Assembly (NCBI RefSeq): GCF_964204645.1
Contig: NC_134025.1
Coordinates: 18,942,001-19,006,000 of the forward strand
Length of the DNA stretch: 64,000 nucleotides
Source: Tubulanus polymorphus
Taxonomy: Eukaryota; Nemertea; Palaeonemertea; Tubulaniformes; Tubulanidae
Direction: 5' to 3'
Shown: piece after piece, positions 44,421-55,786 of the stretch
How positions within the stretch are numbered: the stretch's first letter is position 1
Layout of the letters: the number at the start of each line of letters is the position of its first letter
Translations under genes and position numbers: made by a program
Notes under the pieces: generated by a model
What the model saw: only the letters and a program-made list of their open reading frames with translations
What the model was told of the DNA's origin: nothing
Databases searched by the model: none

Positions 44421-45857
44421 AGGGACCGTCACCGAAGTCGGCATGATCGTCGGGATATTGGAAAATTCCTGACTCAGAAGGATTTCCATGTATTTGAAGA
44501 GAAAATTTTAAACTTGTTATCATCGTCGCAACAAGTCGCTGCACCCTCTACAACAGGTAAGCCTATTCCTGATTGTCCGGTTAGAAGTTCGCCAGCCCAC
44601 TCAGTTCTTCGGAATTCTGACTCCGAATTCCTGGATGCTGCCGTAGGGTCTGATTTCAATGAGGATCCTGTCCCAGAAGCGGCAATTCCTTCTGGGGTCG
44701 TTCCTGTCGCGAGCAATTGTGGGTTGCCCCAGACGATGGGGGCTTCCCTGGCTCGCAATGTATCTCCGTCCCGTTCAGTTTTATCCGAACCAGCGGGGGA
44801 CATGCCATTTAGAGCGATGATATGTGAGTTCTTTGTCAAGCACGGGGCAACTCGCGCTAAGCCCACGGCAGCTCCTCTGGTCGGTGAGTCAATGGAAGCT
44901 TATCGCCCTCCGGACTCCGATCTTTTACGGGAATCGTTGGTGGTTTCGAGAGAATGGGCTCGATTGGATACGCAATTATGGGGTGAATGTCGGCCTGGAA
45001 CATTTTCATTTCCCCCTCCAGAACGGGGTATGAAATCTGGGAAATATTTTAGTTCAACCGATCCACCTATAGGCGCATTTCGCTCAGCGTATTACGCAAC
45101 TCCAGGTGTTGTGGATCACAGTCTTAACTGCCTGGATGCTGATTATACTTTGATCAGCCCGGATACTGTTACAGCACAGTCGGGTATTCGTTTGCCTAAG
45201 TCTGGTTTGGTGGCCATGACGTCAATCCTGGACAATCTTATCAGGGTTGGTTCGTTTCAGGATATGGCACTTAAGGTGTTGACGGGTGAGCTTCGTGAGA
45301 CTCACGCCGCCGTTCATGCGGGCTCCGACCCAGAGTCAGTTGCCCTAAAACTGGAGGGAATGGACCGGATTATCCAATCTTTGGCTCGGTCTGTTTCGCA
45401 TGTAATTCCGTTGTCGGTTTGGGGTCAGGCTAATCTTGTGTTAGCCTCCCGTCAGTCAGTGATGGACTCCAGTTCCAAAACTCGTCTACCGGATATGGTG
45501 TCCAATGCTTTGCTGAGAGCTCCATTGGGGACGTCTTCACGTCTCTTCTCCGGTTGGTGCGCTCCGGTTTCCGCAGAGCTGAGGAAGATTCGGGAGGTCC
45601 AGGCCAAGTCCAACCCCCGAACTCCGTGGAAAAAGCGTTCTGGTCCGACGCCGGCGGCGCAAGGTTCGGCACGGACGCAAACAGGACCATCTCAAACTTC
45701 AGCGCTTTCTCAGGCGGCTTCGGATGCCGGTTGGAGAACTAGCGCGCAACTTCAACAATCGTGTCAAGCCTCGTCCTGTCGTAACAGTTCCGGTTCATAT
45801 CAAGGCAAGGGGAAGGCTCCAAAAAGGGGCTCTTCCTTTTGGAAAAACTCGAAATGA
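44421..45857 (+). pseudogene. DIRS-like element, gag main part
   Basis: Same frame as the Arg/Ser-rich region after the TAG: KDFHVFEEKILNLLSS, a linker, then about 300 residues with SFPPPERGMKSGKYF, FRSAYYATPGVVDHSLNCLD and SGLVAMTSILDNLIRVGSFQ. Stop at 45857 (FWKNSK). Open for 447 codons, so the copy is fairly young. The pol frame overlaps its end from 45724. Confidence 0.75.
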
Positions 45858-46296
45858 ATTCTTGGGACCAGGGGGAGGTTGTCTGCAGCAGGCAGCAACC
45901 CACTGGTCCGACCTTTTCGGAGATGGTTGGCCCTCCCGGGTCGTCTCACGTGGCTACCGTCTCCGTTTCCTAAGGCGACCGCGCCTGACGAGGTCACCTC
46001 CCGACATGTGGCCAAAACCAGGTCAGGAGGCCTTAATCTCTCCGGCTCTCAAGGAATTGGCCGAGAAGGGAGCGATAGAACCAGTTTGTGCAACGAAACT
46101 TCTCCCGGCTGGTTTTCTCAAATATTCATGGTACCAAAGGCCACAGGGGGTCAACGGACGGTGATAGATCTGTCATCCCTCAATCGGCACCTAGACATTC
46201 CAAGGTTCCGGATGACCAAGCCCAAGGACGTGATTCAAGGGCTCCGTCCGGGTCAATGGGCGGCTTCGTTGGACCTGAAGGATGCTTACTTTCAGA
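45724..46296 (+). pseudogene. DIRS-like element, RT N-terminal part, truncated
   Basis: GGCLQQAATHWSDLFGDGW, SRGYRLRFLRRPRL and LKELAEKGAIEPV run to a frameshift near 46100, then PGWFSQIFMVPKATGGQRTV, IDLSSLNRHLDIPRF and WAASLDLKDAYFQ in the next frame. These are RT blocks in the DIRS/gypsy style, stopping just after motif A (DLKDAYF). Catalytic YxDD, RNase H, methylase-like and tyrosine recombinase domains are absent. The break coincides with a HINE-4 terminus. Confidence 0.85.
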
Positions 46297-46298
46297 CG

Positions 46299-46326
46299 TC
46301 GAGAGCACAGGACCTTCGGTCTTCTA
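46299..46326 (+). mobile_element. HINE-4 type 3' terminus joined to DIRS RT
   Basis: TCGAGAGCACAGGACCTTCG then GTCTTCTAG, followed by TT. Joined without spacer to the truncated RT frame. The DNA to the right resumes the dispersed repeat of 13.3/14.05 kb. Confidence 0.65.
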
Positions 46327-46331
46327 GTTTC

Positions 46332-46445
46332 TTTCATAAGTAATTTAGCAATTATCAACATATGATAGATTCCGAAAGACACCACAATATACAATTAACA
46401 ACCATCTAAAAGCTTGCACTAACTTGGTCCACGTCTACATTAGAA
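46332..46445 (+). repeat. Dispersed repeat related to the 12.9-14.2 kb duplication
   Basis: CATAAGTAATTTAGCAATTA, ATCAACATATGATA, AAGACACCACAATAT and ACTAACTTGGTCCACGTCTA match 13318-13432 and 14050-14160 with about 10 % difference. Confidence 0.75.
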
Positions 46446-47058
46446 TCATTCCGATTCCCAGTCCCTGGTTGTAACATTTCATATAACGATGAAAGACAAC
46501 ACCAATCTCTTAGCTCTTTAAAAAGTAAAAAGTAATCAGTTCAAAGTTTGATTAATTCTACGACAGAAGTACAAAACCACCAAGCTTTCAGTACAAGCAT
46601 TTCAGCAAGGCTTGCCCATTTTTTAAATGTCTAACTTGTTCATGTAGTGTGATGCTTAGGACAGCTAGAATGGGCTTGTCTTTTCATGTTAGGATATATT
46701 AGGCCTAACAGAAAATGTACATTATCGCCACGTAGCCTATACCATCTTAACTATTTTATTACTTGTTACATCGTTACAATGTAAATCTTTCTGTAAAATT
46801 TTGAATACTGAATCATTCTTCTTCTGCGCATAAAGGTATAAGGGCCTTGGGCCTCTTGTTCATAGTATTTGTAGTGATAGTATGGCTTTCAATGGCTAGA
46901 AACATTAAAATGTGAATGTTCATTGAAGTCTTCTATCTTGAAAAATGGTTACTTCATAACTCAATCTCCTAAATCAATAGTATTTATCAATGGTTGGCTT
47001 AACTTCAAAAAGTGTATCAATATTTTCAATTCTATTTGATAATTTCTGGTTTTTCCAG
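46446..47058. other. Intron, one HINE-like terminus
   Basis: AGGGCCTTGGGCCTCTTGTT at 46841-46860 looks like a HINE-3-type 3' hairpin terminus. Nothing else recognised. Confidence 0.45.
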
Positions 47059-47216
47059 GAGTTCTGTAACTCGGCTAAGCAATGACCAAAAACAGAATTT
47101 GGTGTTGAAAAATGTGGAGGAAGAACGTGCCAAATTAGAGGCAATTCGGAGCACAGAGAAAGAGAATGATGAAGTCAGTACAAGTAGTACATCCTCGGAA
47201 TCTGAGTCTGACACAG
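47059..47216 (+). CDS. PPP1R12A: MYPT exon: SSVxRLS segment and Ser-rich stretch
   Basis: Acceptor TTTTTCCAG ends at 47058; donor GTATTT starts at 47217. Encodes SSVTRLSNDQKQN, a Glu/Lys helix (VEEERAKLEAIRSTEKEND) and an acidic Ser-rich tail ending SSESESDT. MYPT proteins have a K-x-SSV-R-L/M-S segment and an acidic Ser/Glu stretch here. It ends with one base of a Glu codon. The next 81 nt are also open in this frame, so the intron could be retained as 27 extra codons. Confidence 0.85.
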
Positions 47217-47297
47217 GTATTTACATGAATTATCCAATAGAAGCTATAATTAGATACAGTTTGAGTAATGAAACAGTGTTTGCGTTTGGTCTTTCAG

Positions 47298-47737
47298 AGC
47301 GTAATAATGTCATCAACAGAAATGCAAGTGTCCACACTGCCATTGAAAATAACAAACATACCCCATCTATTGCTCAACCTAAAAATGAATTGTCAGCCAA
47401 TGCAGCTGAAACGCCTCGTATACAAGATCTGGCTAAAGAGCCAAATAAACCTATGGATGTTAAAGATCGAGTGACAGAACGGTTAAAAGAAAGGCAACGA
47501 GAACGGCAGAGGGAGCGTGAAAAAGCTCAGGAATTAGAACGTGAAAAAGAGTTAAATATAGATCGAAAACAAAAGGAATTGCTGTTTGCAAATGAAAAAG
47601 AAATTGAATTAGAAAAAGAACGAGAAAAGCAATTGAAGTTGGAAACTGAACTGGCTGAAGCTGCTGAAAAAGAGAAGAAACGAATCGAAGAACAGAAAGA
47701 GCGAGAAAAAGAACAAGAAAAACTTGAAAAAGAGAAG
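47298..47737 (+). CDS. PPP1R12A: MYPT exon: Glu/Arg-rich coiled coil
   Basis: Acceptor GGTCTTTCAG ends at 47297; donor GTTAGT starts at 47738. Starts ERNNVINRNASVHTAIENNK, goes through a Pro/Asn-rich linker and becomes a long charged helix from about 47460 (ERLKERQRERQREREKAQ and so on) to EKEQEKLEKEK. With no proline over about 90 residues and strong E/K/R bias, a coiled coil or single alpha helix is expected. Read straight through without splicing, a TAG stop follows at 47744, so the donor must be used for the protein to continue. Phase 0 at the end. Confidence 0.85.
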
Positions 47738-49241
47738 GTTAGTTAGAATGTGTATCCAATGCATATGCATGTATGTTTGTACAGACCACTAATGCAGACA
47801 TCAATGACCTGCAAAATGAAAACCCCTGTAAAGGGCATGTTACTGTCTCAGTGCTTTTATTAATAGCCGTCGTTTATTAATAGGTGTCGGGTCCTGGACC
47901 TGTCTGTTTGTACCTACAGACATTCCTACTGATATTTTCAGGCCGATATCGTTCCCGATCGGCTTTCGTCGCCTCTCAGCACAACTGTGTATTTTGTCAT
48001 TCTGCTGGTCAGGTCAGAAATTGCCAGTATATGTGCTTCACACGTGCGTCACTCGGATCACTGCTCTGTTATTTGACTCGACTTACTATTACTAGCTATA
48101 TGAAAAGTGTGCTTCGACACATCTAGCCGAGTTAAACTTTTCCAAGAAACGGGCAATGTTCCGATCAGTTGCCAGCGAAGCTAGTAGTGCCGCGCATGAC
48201 ATGGCTGTTGGAACAGGGTTTGTAGTGGGCCTTGAAATTATCAAAAGGGAAATTCAAGGCCTTGAAGAAGGAAGCTATATTCCCTTCCATTTCAATAGGT
48301 CTGTGATCGTTGAAATTCATATATTTTATATAAGATTGTATATTTTATTTTCCCCATCACCCTTTCATTTTGCTGGTAAAATCTGTATTCCAACTAATAA
48401 AAAAGCCTTAGTGTTGGCATTTGGTCACTGGCTCGAAAATTAGCAAAGTTGCTGCAGTTTGCAGTTAATTTGGCATGATATTTTGGCAGTGATTGGCATT
48501 GAAATTCAAAATTTCTAGCCTGATGTTCCAGTAAGAAATACTTTTTTGGTATGAAAAAATGCTTTGAAATGCTTATTTTTACCATAGCCTTACACTGCTG
48601 TCTTGTAATTGGCAGAGAACAAATTGATGTCAAATTTTGTGGAATCCATCTATACATTAAAACTGACTCACAACAAACCCCTAATTTCGTGAATCTTACC
48701 CGAATGCCTCAGTTAGGTTTGGTGAACGAAGAAATATCCAATGGCTTACACTAGGGGTTTCAGGTCTTTCACTGACCTCTGCATATGATTTATCCGGTTG
48801 CCCCATTTTGATAAGTTTCCCAACATTGTGTTTGTAGTTGAAAGTACTGTCTAGATTTTGCTCGTTTTGAAAATGTAGATGCTTGAAATCTTGCCATTCA
48901 GCGCTTTGAACAGATACTTTGATCAAAGAATTTGATGAAACTTGTCTCCAAATACTATTTTTTATGTCAATAACTACTGCCTATTGAAAATATAACACTG
49001 CTTCCTAAATTGTGCATTTGATCATTTGATGACCCTATTGAAACAATGTTTCTATCATTATTTTCATAGATGTTGTTGAACATGCAAGTCTCCTTAACTG
49101 TTTTACCATCCCTGTAAATCCTGCTCTGTCAACTAATATGATTGGACATATTCTGCTTCTAACTATAGGACATACAAACTAACTCTAGTTTGTATGTTCT
49201 TACCTAATAATACTGACTTAGCTTGCTATTATTCTCAATAG
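47738..49241. other. Intron, nothing firm
   Basis: A near-perfect 15-bp-arm palindrome (AGGACATACAAACTA / TAGTTTGTATGTTCT) lies at 49168-49200. No gene or shared repeat recognised. Confidence 0.45.
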
Positions 49242-49316
49242 GGATCATTATTTCTAAGACCCGGCACTATTCCTGTGGGTAATAATTCTTCAACTAAACG
49301 AATATATAACAAACAG
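49242..49316 (+). CDS. PPP1R12A: MYPT exon, small, Gly/Arg/Asn-rich (probable)
   Basis: A 25-codon open stretch between a good acceptor (CTCAATAG, ends 49241) and donor GTTAGT (49317), phase 0 on both sides, so it fits between the coiled-coil exon and the exon at 55607 without changing frame. Encodes GSLFLRPGTIPVGNNSST then KRIYNKQ. This part of MYPT is variable and alternatively spliced in vertebrates, so homology cannot confirm it. It may be an optional exon. Confidence 0.6.
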
Positions 49317-50510
49317 GTTAGTAAGTGCAAATGACCACAATCATTCTTTCTGCGGAGCATTCATATATCAATGCCTCAGATTTCTTGGGGGTTGTCTGAT
49401 ATTGCCAGCTGTATGCAAGATTGAAAATTGGCAATTGATTCATCTGATGATTAATTATTAGCTTGAGAGCTTAAGTTAGCCAAAGTATATGAACACCCCG
49501 AATTATCTGTTTTTGTTAATCCTATAAATGGAGTGTGGCACTTGTAAATTTGATCACCATCCTGGGATTGAAAGTACCTAATCATCCTTGTCTGGATGTT
49601 ATACATGAATTGGCTCTGTCACTAATCAATCAAGACTATTTATAGCCTAATGCTATACCAATCATGATATATCATATCACTAAAGCAATTAATGATGTGC
49701 ATATGTTAAACTACCTGACAAATGCTGGTTTTTTTCTTTCAATATATCTGTTCTTGCCTGATTTAGAATTCGATATACTGGTAATGTTTCTGGCATTAAT
49801 GATTTTTGGACTGCTAAAACTTTATTGCAAGAATTTTCAATACTTCAGTGATTACTGACTCTTGGCTGTATTTAATGTGTAACATTCATCCATTGCAGTT
49901 TAGCAGTTTTAGTTCCAAATGAATAGAAAGTTACTATATGATGTTTTTGCATGTAATTGATTCTACTTTATTTCAATCACATTTAAATCCCTCTTGGGGT
50001 GAAGTACCACCAGACTATTGCGATCATTTTTACCTTTCTTTAGAACACATTCATTAACACAATTTGATGGATGCCTTCACACATTACATTTATTCCCTGA
50101 TTTCATATCAACCATAGACACACTTTAGCTCTATCAGACCGATCAAAATGGCTGACTGGGTTGTATTTCTCAGCCAAAGTATGCACTGTTGCCCGTTTCT
50201 TGATGGATTTTCCTTGATACTTGGTCCACCCCTATTGAAAATCAGTTACCAGCCATCTAATATGATTGCAAGGGCAACTATCTTAAATATCTTGTTAGCA
50301 CTATGTCCTACATTTCTTGATGGATATCCATGATAATTGATCAGACGGTTGAAACAAGTTTATTTATTCCAGACTTGAACAACAAAAGTAAGATGTAGCT
50401 GCAAAGCAGTGATTACGGGTTTTTAGCCTGCTTGGCCAAAGGACATTCGGGCTTACGTTGCACCCCTGGGTCTAGTGGTGGTCTGACATGCATTCGTGCG
50501 TAAGTCAGTG
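49317..50510. other. Intron, nothing recognised
   Basis: Short frames only. Confidence 0.45.
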
Positions 50511-51762
50511 CGGCACTTTCTTTATTTACTTGGATTTTGGATCCACCGCCGAGAATTCCCAGTTTTCTTGAATAAGACATAAATATTTTTTTATTTTCAT
50601 CTCCGCTACCCTGACAAAAAACGGATATAAGAAAACAATTTTGAAAATCTTTAGTTTTATTTTCTTATACTTGAAATACATGTGAAGCTAGAAATCTCAT
50701 CAGTGTGTCAATTTAATTCTAATCTCTATGGATTTATAAACTGTCTAGTGAAATGGCATAAGTGCCAGTTCGTAATAATCTGATACAGAGCAGTTGGCGA
50801 TATAGCTCCATTTAATTACATGGTTTTACTTGACTCTGTAGATTTCTGTTATCTATCCTATATACTTGGGATGAAACTGGAATTCTTAAATGACTGGATT
50901 CTCGGCATTCAATCTGTAAATCCAGGCGATTCATAAAACATCTCAGTTACTTCGGGATCTTAGATTCTTCACTGAAAAATGTAATTTTTAGCCCACTTGG
51001 GACTTAAGTCCCAGCGGGCTATTGCGTTCACTTTTCGTTCACATCTTCAGCCCAAAAATTGGCCGGTCAGATTCAAGATGGCCGACTGGCAGCCATTTTT
51101 GTTCGCCAAGATCAGCACTTTTTACACACTTTTGAAGTTTCAAGGGAAATTTCTAAGACGCTTAAAACAATTACCTTGATCATTCACATATATTTGTATC
51201 CTCCAAGGGCCCATCAGCATAAGAATATTGGGGTGATCAGACTCAAGATGGCTGTCCTGTGACCTTTTTTGTGCTCGAAATGCACAAAATGTCAATTTTG
51301 GCCTGAACTTTTGAATCCTGTACTTCCTAATGTTTTTGGCATTTTTCATCACAATTTTTGGTGGGTATTCTATGAAAGGGATCTTTAATGCGTGTGACAG
51401 GTATTTCGATTGGCGGCCATCTTAGTGTCATCAGTACTCATTCATAGGTGGAAAACGGACTTTTGAGGAAAATAACAGCAGGTTTGAACTTATAGCCTTC
51501 AAATTCAATCATTACTAGCACAGTCATAGGATAAATCCCCTCATATGGAATTTGGGATCACCCAATTTCTTGCCACCAGGGTACTTAGATATTGAATAAT
51601 ATACAATTTGTCTACTTATAATGGTACCTATGCATTTATTGTGACTACAATCAATTGCAAACTTGTAGCTCATGGCATTTATTATGATTTTGGTGAGTTT
51701 CAATGTCATCATTTTTTGTATATGGTCACCAGGGGGCATTGAATTGTACAATAAATTGATTT

Positions 51763-53120
51763 TCAGGCCAGCCCTAGGCTGAGCCTATTACTATACAAAT
51801 GGAGCGAATTTAAATGACATGATTTCCTGAGTAAAGGCTTTCTGACTGTGCAACTGCGCATATATTCATACAAATCATTCATTAGAGCATTATCCATTCT
51901 CCAACCCCTATGATGCTGAATTTTGAAAGAAGTCCTCATTAAAATTTATATGAGCTTTTTCGCGAAAATCTGATTGCAAAAATATCTGTTTTAAAAAGCC
52001 AATCAGAAAGCAAAGACTCCTCTATGATTGGCTTAGCCGCAGAGATCAGCAGGTGTTCATGTGAACCCGTGGTACCGTCTACCAATTTACTTCCGGGTTT
52101 TATTTTAAGATCTAAAATTGTATTTCAATATCGATTTCTGTGAAACTACAGAAAATATCATTGACAATTGTGCAGTCTGGGAATAAGCTTTTTCTAAAAT
52201 TGGATGGATGACCTTGATATGCTAATTAGCCATGTGCTTAAACTACAAATTCAATCAAATTTTATTCTGCAAAAAATATCAAATCCAATTCAATTTTGTT
52301 TTATTGAGCAAATTTCAGAAAATTCAATTCTATTCTGCAATCAAATCAATAAGACCAAGGGAAAAGATTTATCTGAGGTATTTGTTCCTGCCAGCTCCAG
52401 TCACTGTCTGTGCTACTTATGAAAACACGATTGAATTGTGTTTAGCCTGGGATTGACCAGTCTGTGAGCTGGGAGTGTATTTGGACAAGTTTTACACGTT
52501 CGCTGCCGCTGAAGAGATAAAACGTCATGGTGGGTGCACCACAGTTTGCCATGAGTTATATCGTCATCGATTGAATGTCATTTTATAGCGTAATGAATGA
52601 CCTGGCAGAGACGAGAAACGAGATAACAATTGTCTGGCAGTATGGAGAGACTAAGATATTGTTTATGGGGGTAACTCAAGTCTGGTGCACACTTGAAATT
52701 TTTTCAAAAAAATCTTCAGAAAGCAATGAATTTTAGTTTCTTTTCCGGCCAATATTTAGAGAGAATATAACGACTAAAATCATTCTGTATCCTTTTTACA
52801 ATAAAACTTTTATTCTTTTAGATTTTTATTTGATTTTTCACACTTTTCACTGGCAATGGGGACAAGAAAAAATTGAGAATCTCTTCACCAGTGCTATCTC
52901 GTCATTGGTTTTTTACACTAAAATATCAGTATGTTTATTTATCAATGTACAAATAGTGCTGGCAGCATATAAATTGTATAATGTCCAAAATTAGTGTCGG
53001 CAATGGTGACCGGATGTTAAACCACTAGGTGGCAGCGAACGGGTTAACCCACAGAATGCATTATTTGCCATTTTATGAAAAGCTGACAGGCTGGCTATAG
53101 TGTCCCTTGGGGCTCTTGTT
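51763..53120 (+). mobile_element. HINE-3, copy nested in HINE-2
   Basis: 5' TCAGGCCAGCC, 3' GGCTGGCTATAGTGTCCCTT then GGGGCTCTTGTT. Removing it restores a normal HINE-2 core unit across the junction (GATTT joined to CCATATTGCATTGGTA). Contains a 549-bp MITE. Confidence 0.8.
52495..53043. mobile_element. 549-bp MITE with TTA target duplication
   Basis: Ends CACGTTCGCTGCCGCT and (inverted) AGGTGGCAGCGAACGGG; flanked by TTA. The empty site with a single TTTAACCC is at 36227-36234. The 3-bp TTA duplication suggests PIF/Harbinger. Related single ends (CGTTCGCTGCCGCTT) occur near 40838 and 59130. Confidence 0.85.
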
Positions 53121-53388
53121 CCATATTGCATTGGTATCTATGCATATTTTGTGACCAATTGCACAGTTGTAGCTCTTGACATATCTTCTGATTGTGGTGA
53201 ATTATAAGGTCATTGGGTTTTGTATGTGGTCACCAGGGGGTGTTGAATAGTAGGATCACTTAGTATTTCCACATTATATTGGTACCGATGCATATTTTTT
53301 AACTACAATCAATTACAAACTTGTAGCTCAAGGCATATTCTATGACTGTGGTGAGTTTCAAGGTCATTGGATTCAGTATATGGTCACC

Positions 53389-53521
53389 TGGGTCCAGTTT
53401 CACCAAAAAGTTTTACTAAAATTTGTTGTGTAATTGCAAATGGTTACTTCATGTTTTCAACGAGGACAACAATTTAAACTTAACCGTTTCAGGCTTAAAC
53501 TTTTTCGTGAAACTGAGCCCA
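53389..53521. mobile_element. 133-bp MITE inside a HINE-2 core repeat
   Basis: TGGGTCCAGTTTCAC and (inverted) GTGAAACTGAGCCCA with AAAAAGTTT inside. It interrupts GGTCACC-AGGGG, a block intact in the neighbouring core units. Confidence 0.8.
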
Positions 53522-54259
53522 GGGGCTTTGTAAAATAGAATAACATAGTATTTCCAAATTATATTAGTACCTAGGCATATTTTTTTACCACAATAAATTG
53601 CAAAATTCTAACGCATGACATGTTCTATGATTGTGGTGAGTTTTAAGGTCATTGGTGTTTGTATATGGTCACCAGTGGGTGTTGAATAGTACAATAATTT
53701 ATAATATCCATATTATATTCGTACCTAGGCATATTTTGTTAACTCAATCAATTGCAAAGTTGTAGCTCATAACATGTTCTGTGATTGTGGTCAGTTTCAA
53801 GGTATTTGCTTTTTGCATATGGTCACATGGGGACGTTGGCATATGGGGGTGTTGAATAGTAGGATAAGTTGGTATTTCCATATAATATTAGTACCTTTCT
53901 ATATTTTGTAACCACAATCAATAGCAAAGTTGTAGCTCTTGACATAATCTGTAATTGTGATGAGTCTCAAATTCATTGGGTTTTGTATATGATCACCAGG
54001 GGCGTTCAATACTGAAACTTAGAATGTTGAGCACTTGAAACCACACCAAGTGGGCATGGTGTCCCTGGACCCCTAGTTTTATTTTTTCGTGGATTGCTTT
54101 GAATTTTGCCTAAAGATATAGGTAAAAAAAAGAAAAGTTCTTTTTCTTTTTTCCCTTCCACCCACGTAAAAGTGTACACCACCACTGATTTTTTCCCTTT
54201 ACTCCACCAAAGATTTCCTCCCAAAACCCTGAAATCCAAGTAATCAAAAAAAAGCGCCT

Positions 54260-55606
54260 CATGTTGTAAACACTCTACAAACCACATTCTTCTCTGTGAG
54301 TGTATACACAAATAGATACATTCATCGAAGATTTGTATTGAAAATCACTATTAGAATACTCCTGCTGGGCTGCTAGTGTGGTTTGCTTTATTTATCCACC
54401 TTCTGAGTGAAACATTTCCAAATAATTGCTGATGTGGGATAAGCCTGATCACACAGAGACAATTTTGGCTTGGGCCCATTTGGCACCCATGTGAACAGTT
54501 GTTCCCGGGCCGAAAATGCTCGTATGATTGCGGCTATAACGCTGCATTTAAGAACTGTTGTTGGACTTCAAGTGATGAAAACATTATGAATAGCAACAGT
54601 ACATGTATCAGAGAGAGTTGCATGTTACAGCAGAGAGAAAAGTGTCTGCTTTGTTGAGAAAATGGCGGCGGCCATGGACTTTACCAAACCGTCTTTTTTG
54701 GTTAAAGTTTTAGATGAAATGTTTTTCTGCTTTTGCGAAAATTTACTTATAAAGGTTTCAAACATATATAGTTGTCAAAGAATGTTTATTTAACTGTGTT
54801 TCATTTTCTATCCAAAAGTGGGGTACTTCATCTGGTCATTGGTTTCTGCATCTGTTTGCCAAGGTCCCTGCTAATATAATTTTCAAGACACCGCTTTCAA
54901 ACTATTCATTTAGAGAGATCTGATATCAAGCATTTTAAACCATTCTCCACAGGGGCAGATCCAGACGGAGGCACAAAGAGTATATGGTCCTGTCGCAATT
55001 CCTATGCCCTTTTGAAAATACTGTGGCAATATCTTTCAGGGTACTTTTTCTACCCATGACATATAAGACAGAAGTTTGCTGCGCAAGATTTAAGTGCTAT
55101 AAAATTGTATGAAAATGCACTGAAATTTCAAATTTTCCTTGTTTTGGCTGCGTGGATACTTAAGATGCCCTCATTTGAAGTCTGCCCTTGGATTTGCCCC
55201 GGCTCAAGTGGGCCTTAACTTAATTTTGATTTAATTGTGTTTTTCACATTTTGTTCAAATTGATATTGGCACGCTGTGTAGGGATATTGTTGACTAATAA
55301 CAGGCCCATGCGCAGAGTGGGTTCCAAGAGTTTTTATGCCATTCCCCTCCTAGAAAGCGCTTAGGTGCAGGCTGCCAGTCAATGGCCCATGCAGTTTGAT
55401 GTCTTAGGTTTGATCATACATGCCCTAAAATCAAAATTATATTAGAAAATCCTTTTGCAACCCTGCGTATGGGCCTGCCTTTAATCCCTATATTTACAAA
55501 TTATATCGTTTCATGAGTTGTTCAGCTTCCTGTATTTCGCATGGGTATTCATGAATTTGTATGATATTTGCTTTGGTGGTTATATGCATGTATAAATGTC
55601 TATTAG
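54260..55606. other. Intron, nothing firm
   Basis: 54455-54550 weakly resembles 4690-4760. 54951-55200 has a GGGGCAGATCCAGA repeat of the 13.44-kb type. No gene. Confidence 0.45.
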
Positions 55607-55786
55607 GTCTCAGTTCCTGCTTCTAAACCGAATGAAAATGAAGGCCCTAGAACGTGGCGTCTTGGGTTACGTAAAACTAGCAGCACTCACCAAGTTTCAA
55701 ATCTTAGTCGTGATGACAAGATTAACAAAGAAAAGCCTGGTTTATTTCGGTCATATTCAAGTCCCTTTCTGGCAGAAAATGATAAA
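55607..55786 (+). CDS. PPP1R12A: MYPT exon: WRLGLRKT signature segment
   Basis: Acceptor CTATTAG ends at 55606; donor GTAAGT starts at 55787; 60 codons, phase 0. Encodes VSVPASKPNENEGPRTWRLG, LRKTSSTHQVSNLSRDDK and INKEKPGLFRSYSSPFLAEN. The W-R-L-G-L-R-K-T-(G/S)-S segment is one of the best kept blocks of the central MYPT region and is the strongest support for the family outside the ankyrin repeats. RSYSSP nearby is a plausible phosphorylation-type motif; that is inference only. Confidence 0.9.

Larger units (their letters stand above)
50987..54077 (+). mobile_element. HINE-2, complete, with core repeats
   Basis: 5' end AGCCCACTTGGGACTTAAG; inverse CCAAGTGGGC at 54046-54055, then the hairpin GGTGTCCCTGGACCCC and TAGT. 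Core units of about 150-190 bp (GTACCTAGGCATATTTTGT, CAATTGCAAAGTTGTAGCTC, GGTCACCAGGGGG) occur at 51590-51762 and 53121-54040. No protein. It is inserted in the TIR transposon and itself holds HINE-3 and a 133-bp MITE. Confidence 0.82.
50511..54259. mobile_element. TIR DNA transposon, copy split by HINE-2
   Basis: Left part 50511-50986 matches 30012-30720; right part 54078-54259 matches 30724-30916, including the inverted end TCAAAAAAAAGCGCCT. Between them sits the complete HINE-2. The outermost layer of a four-deep nest. Confidence 0.78.
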
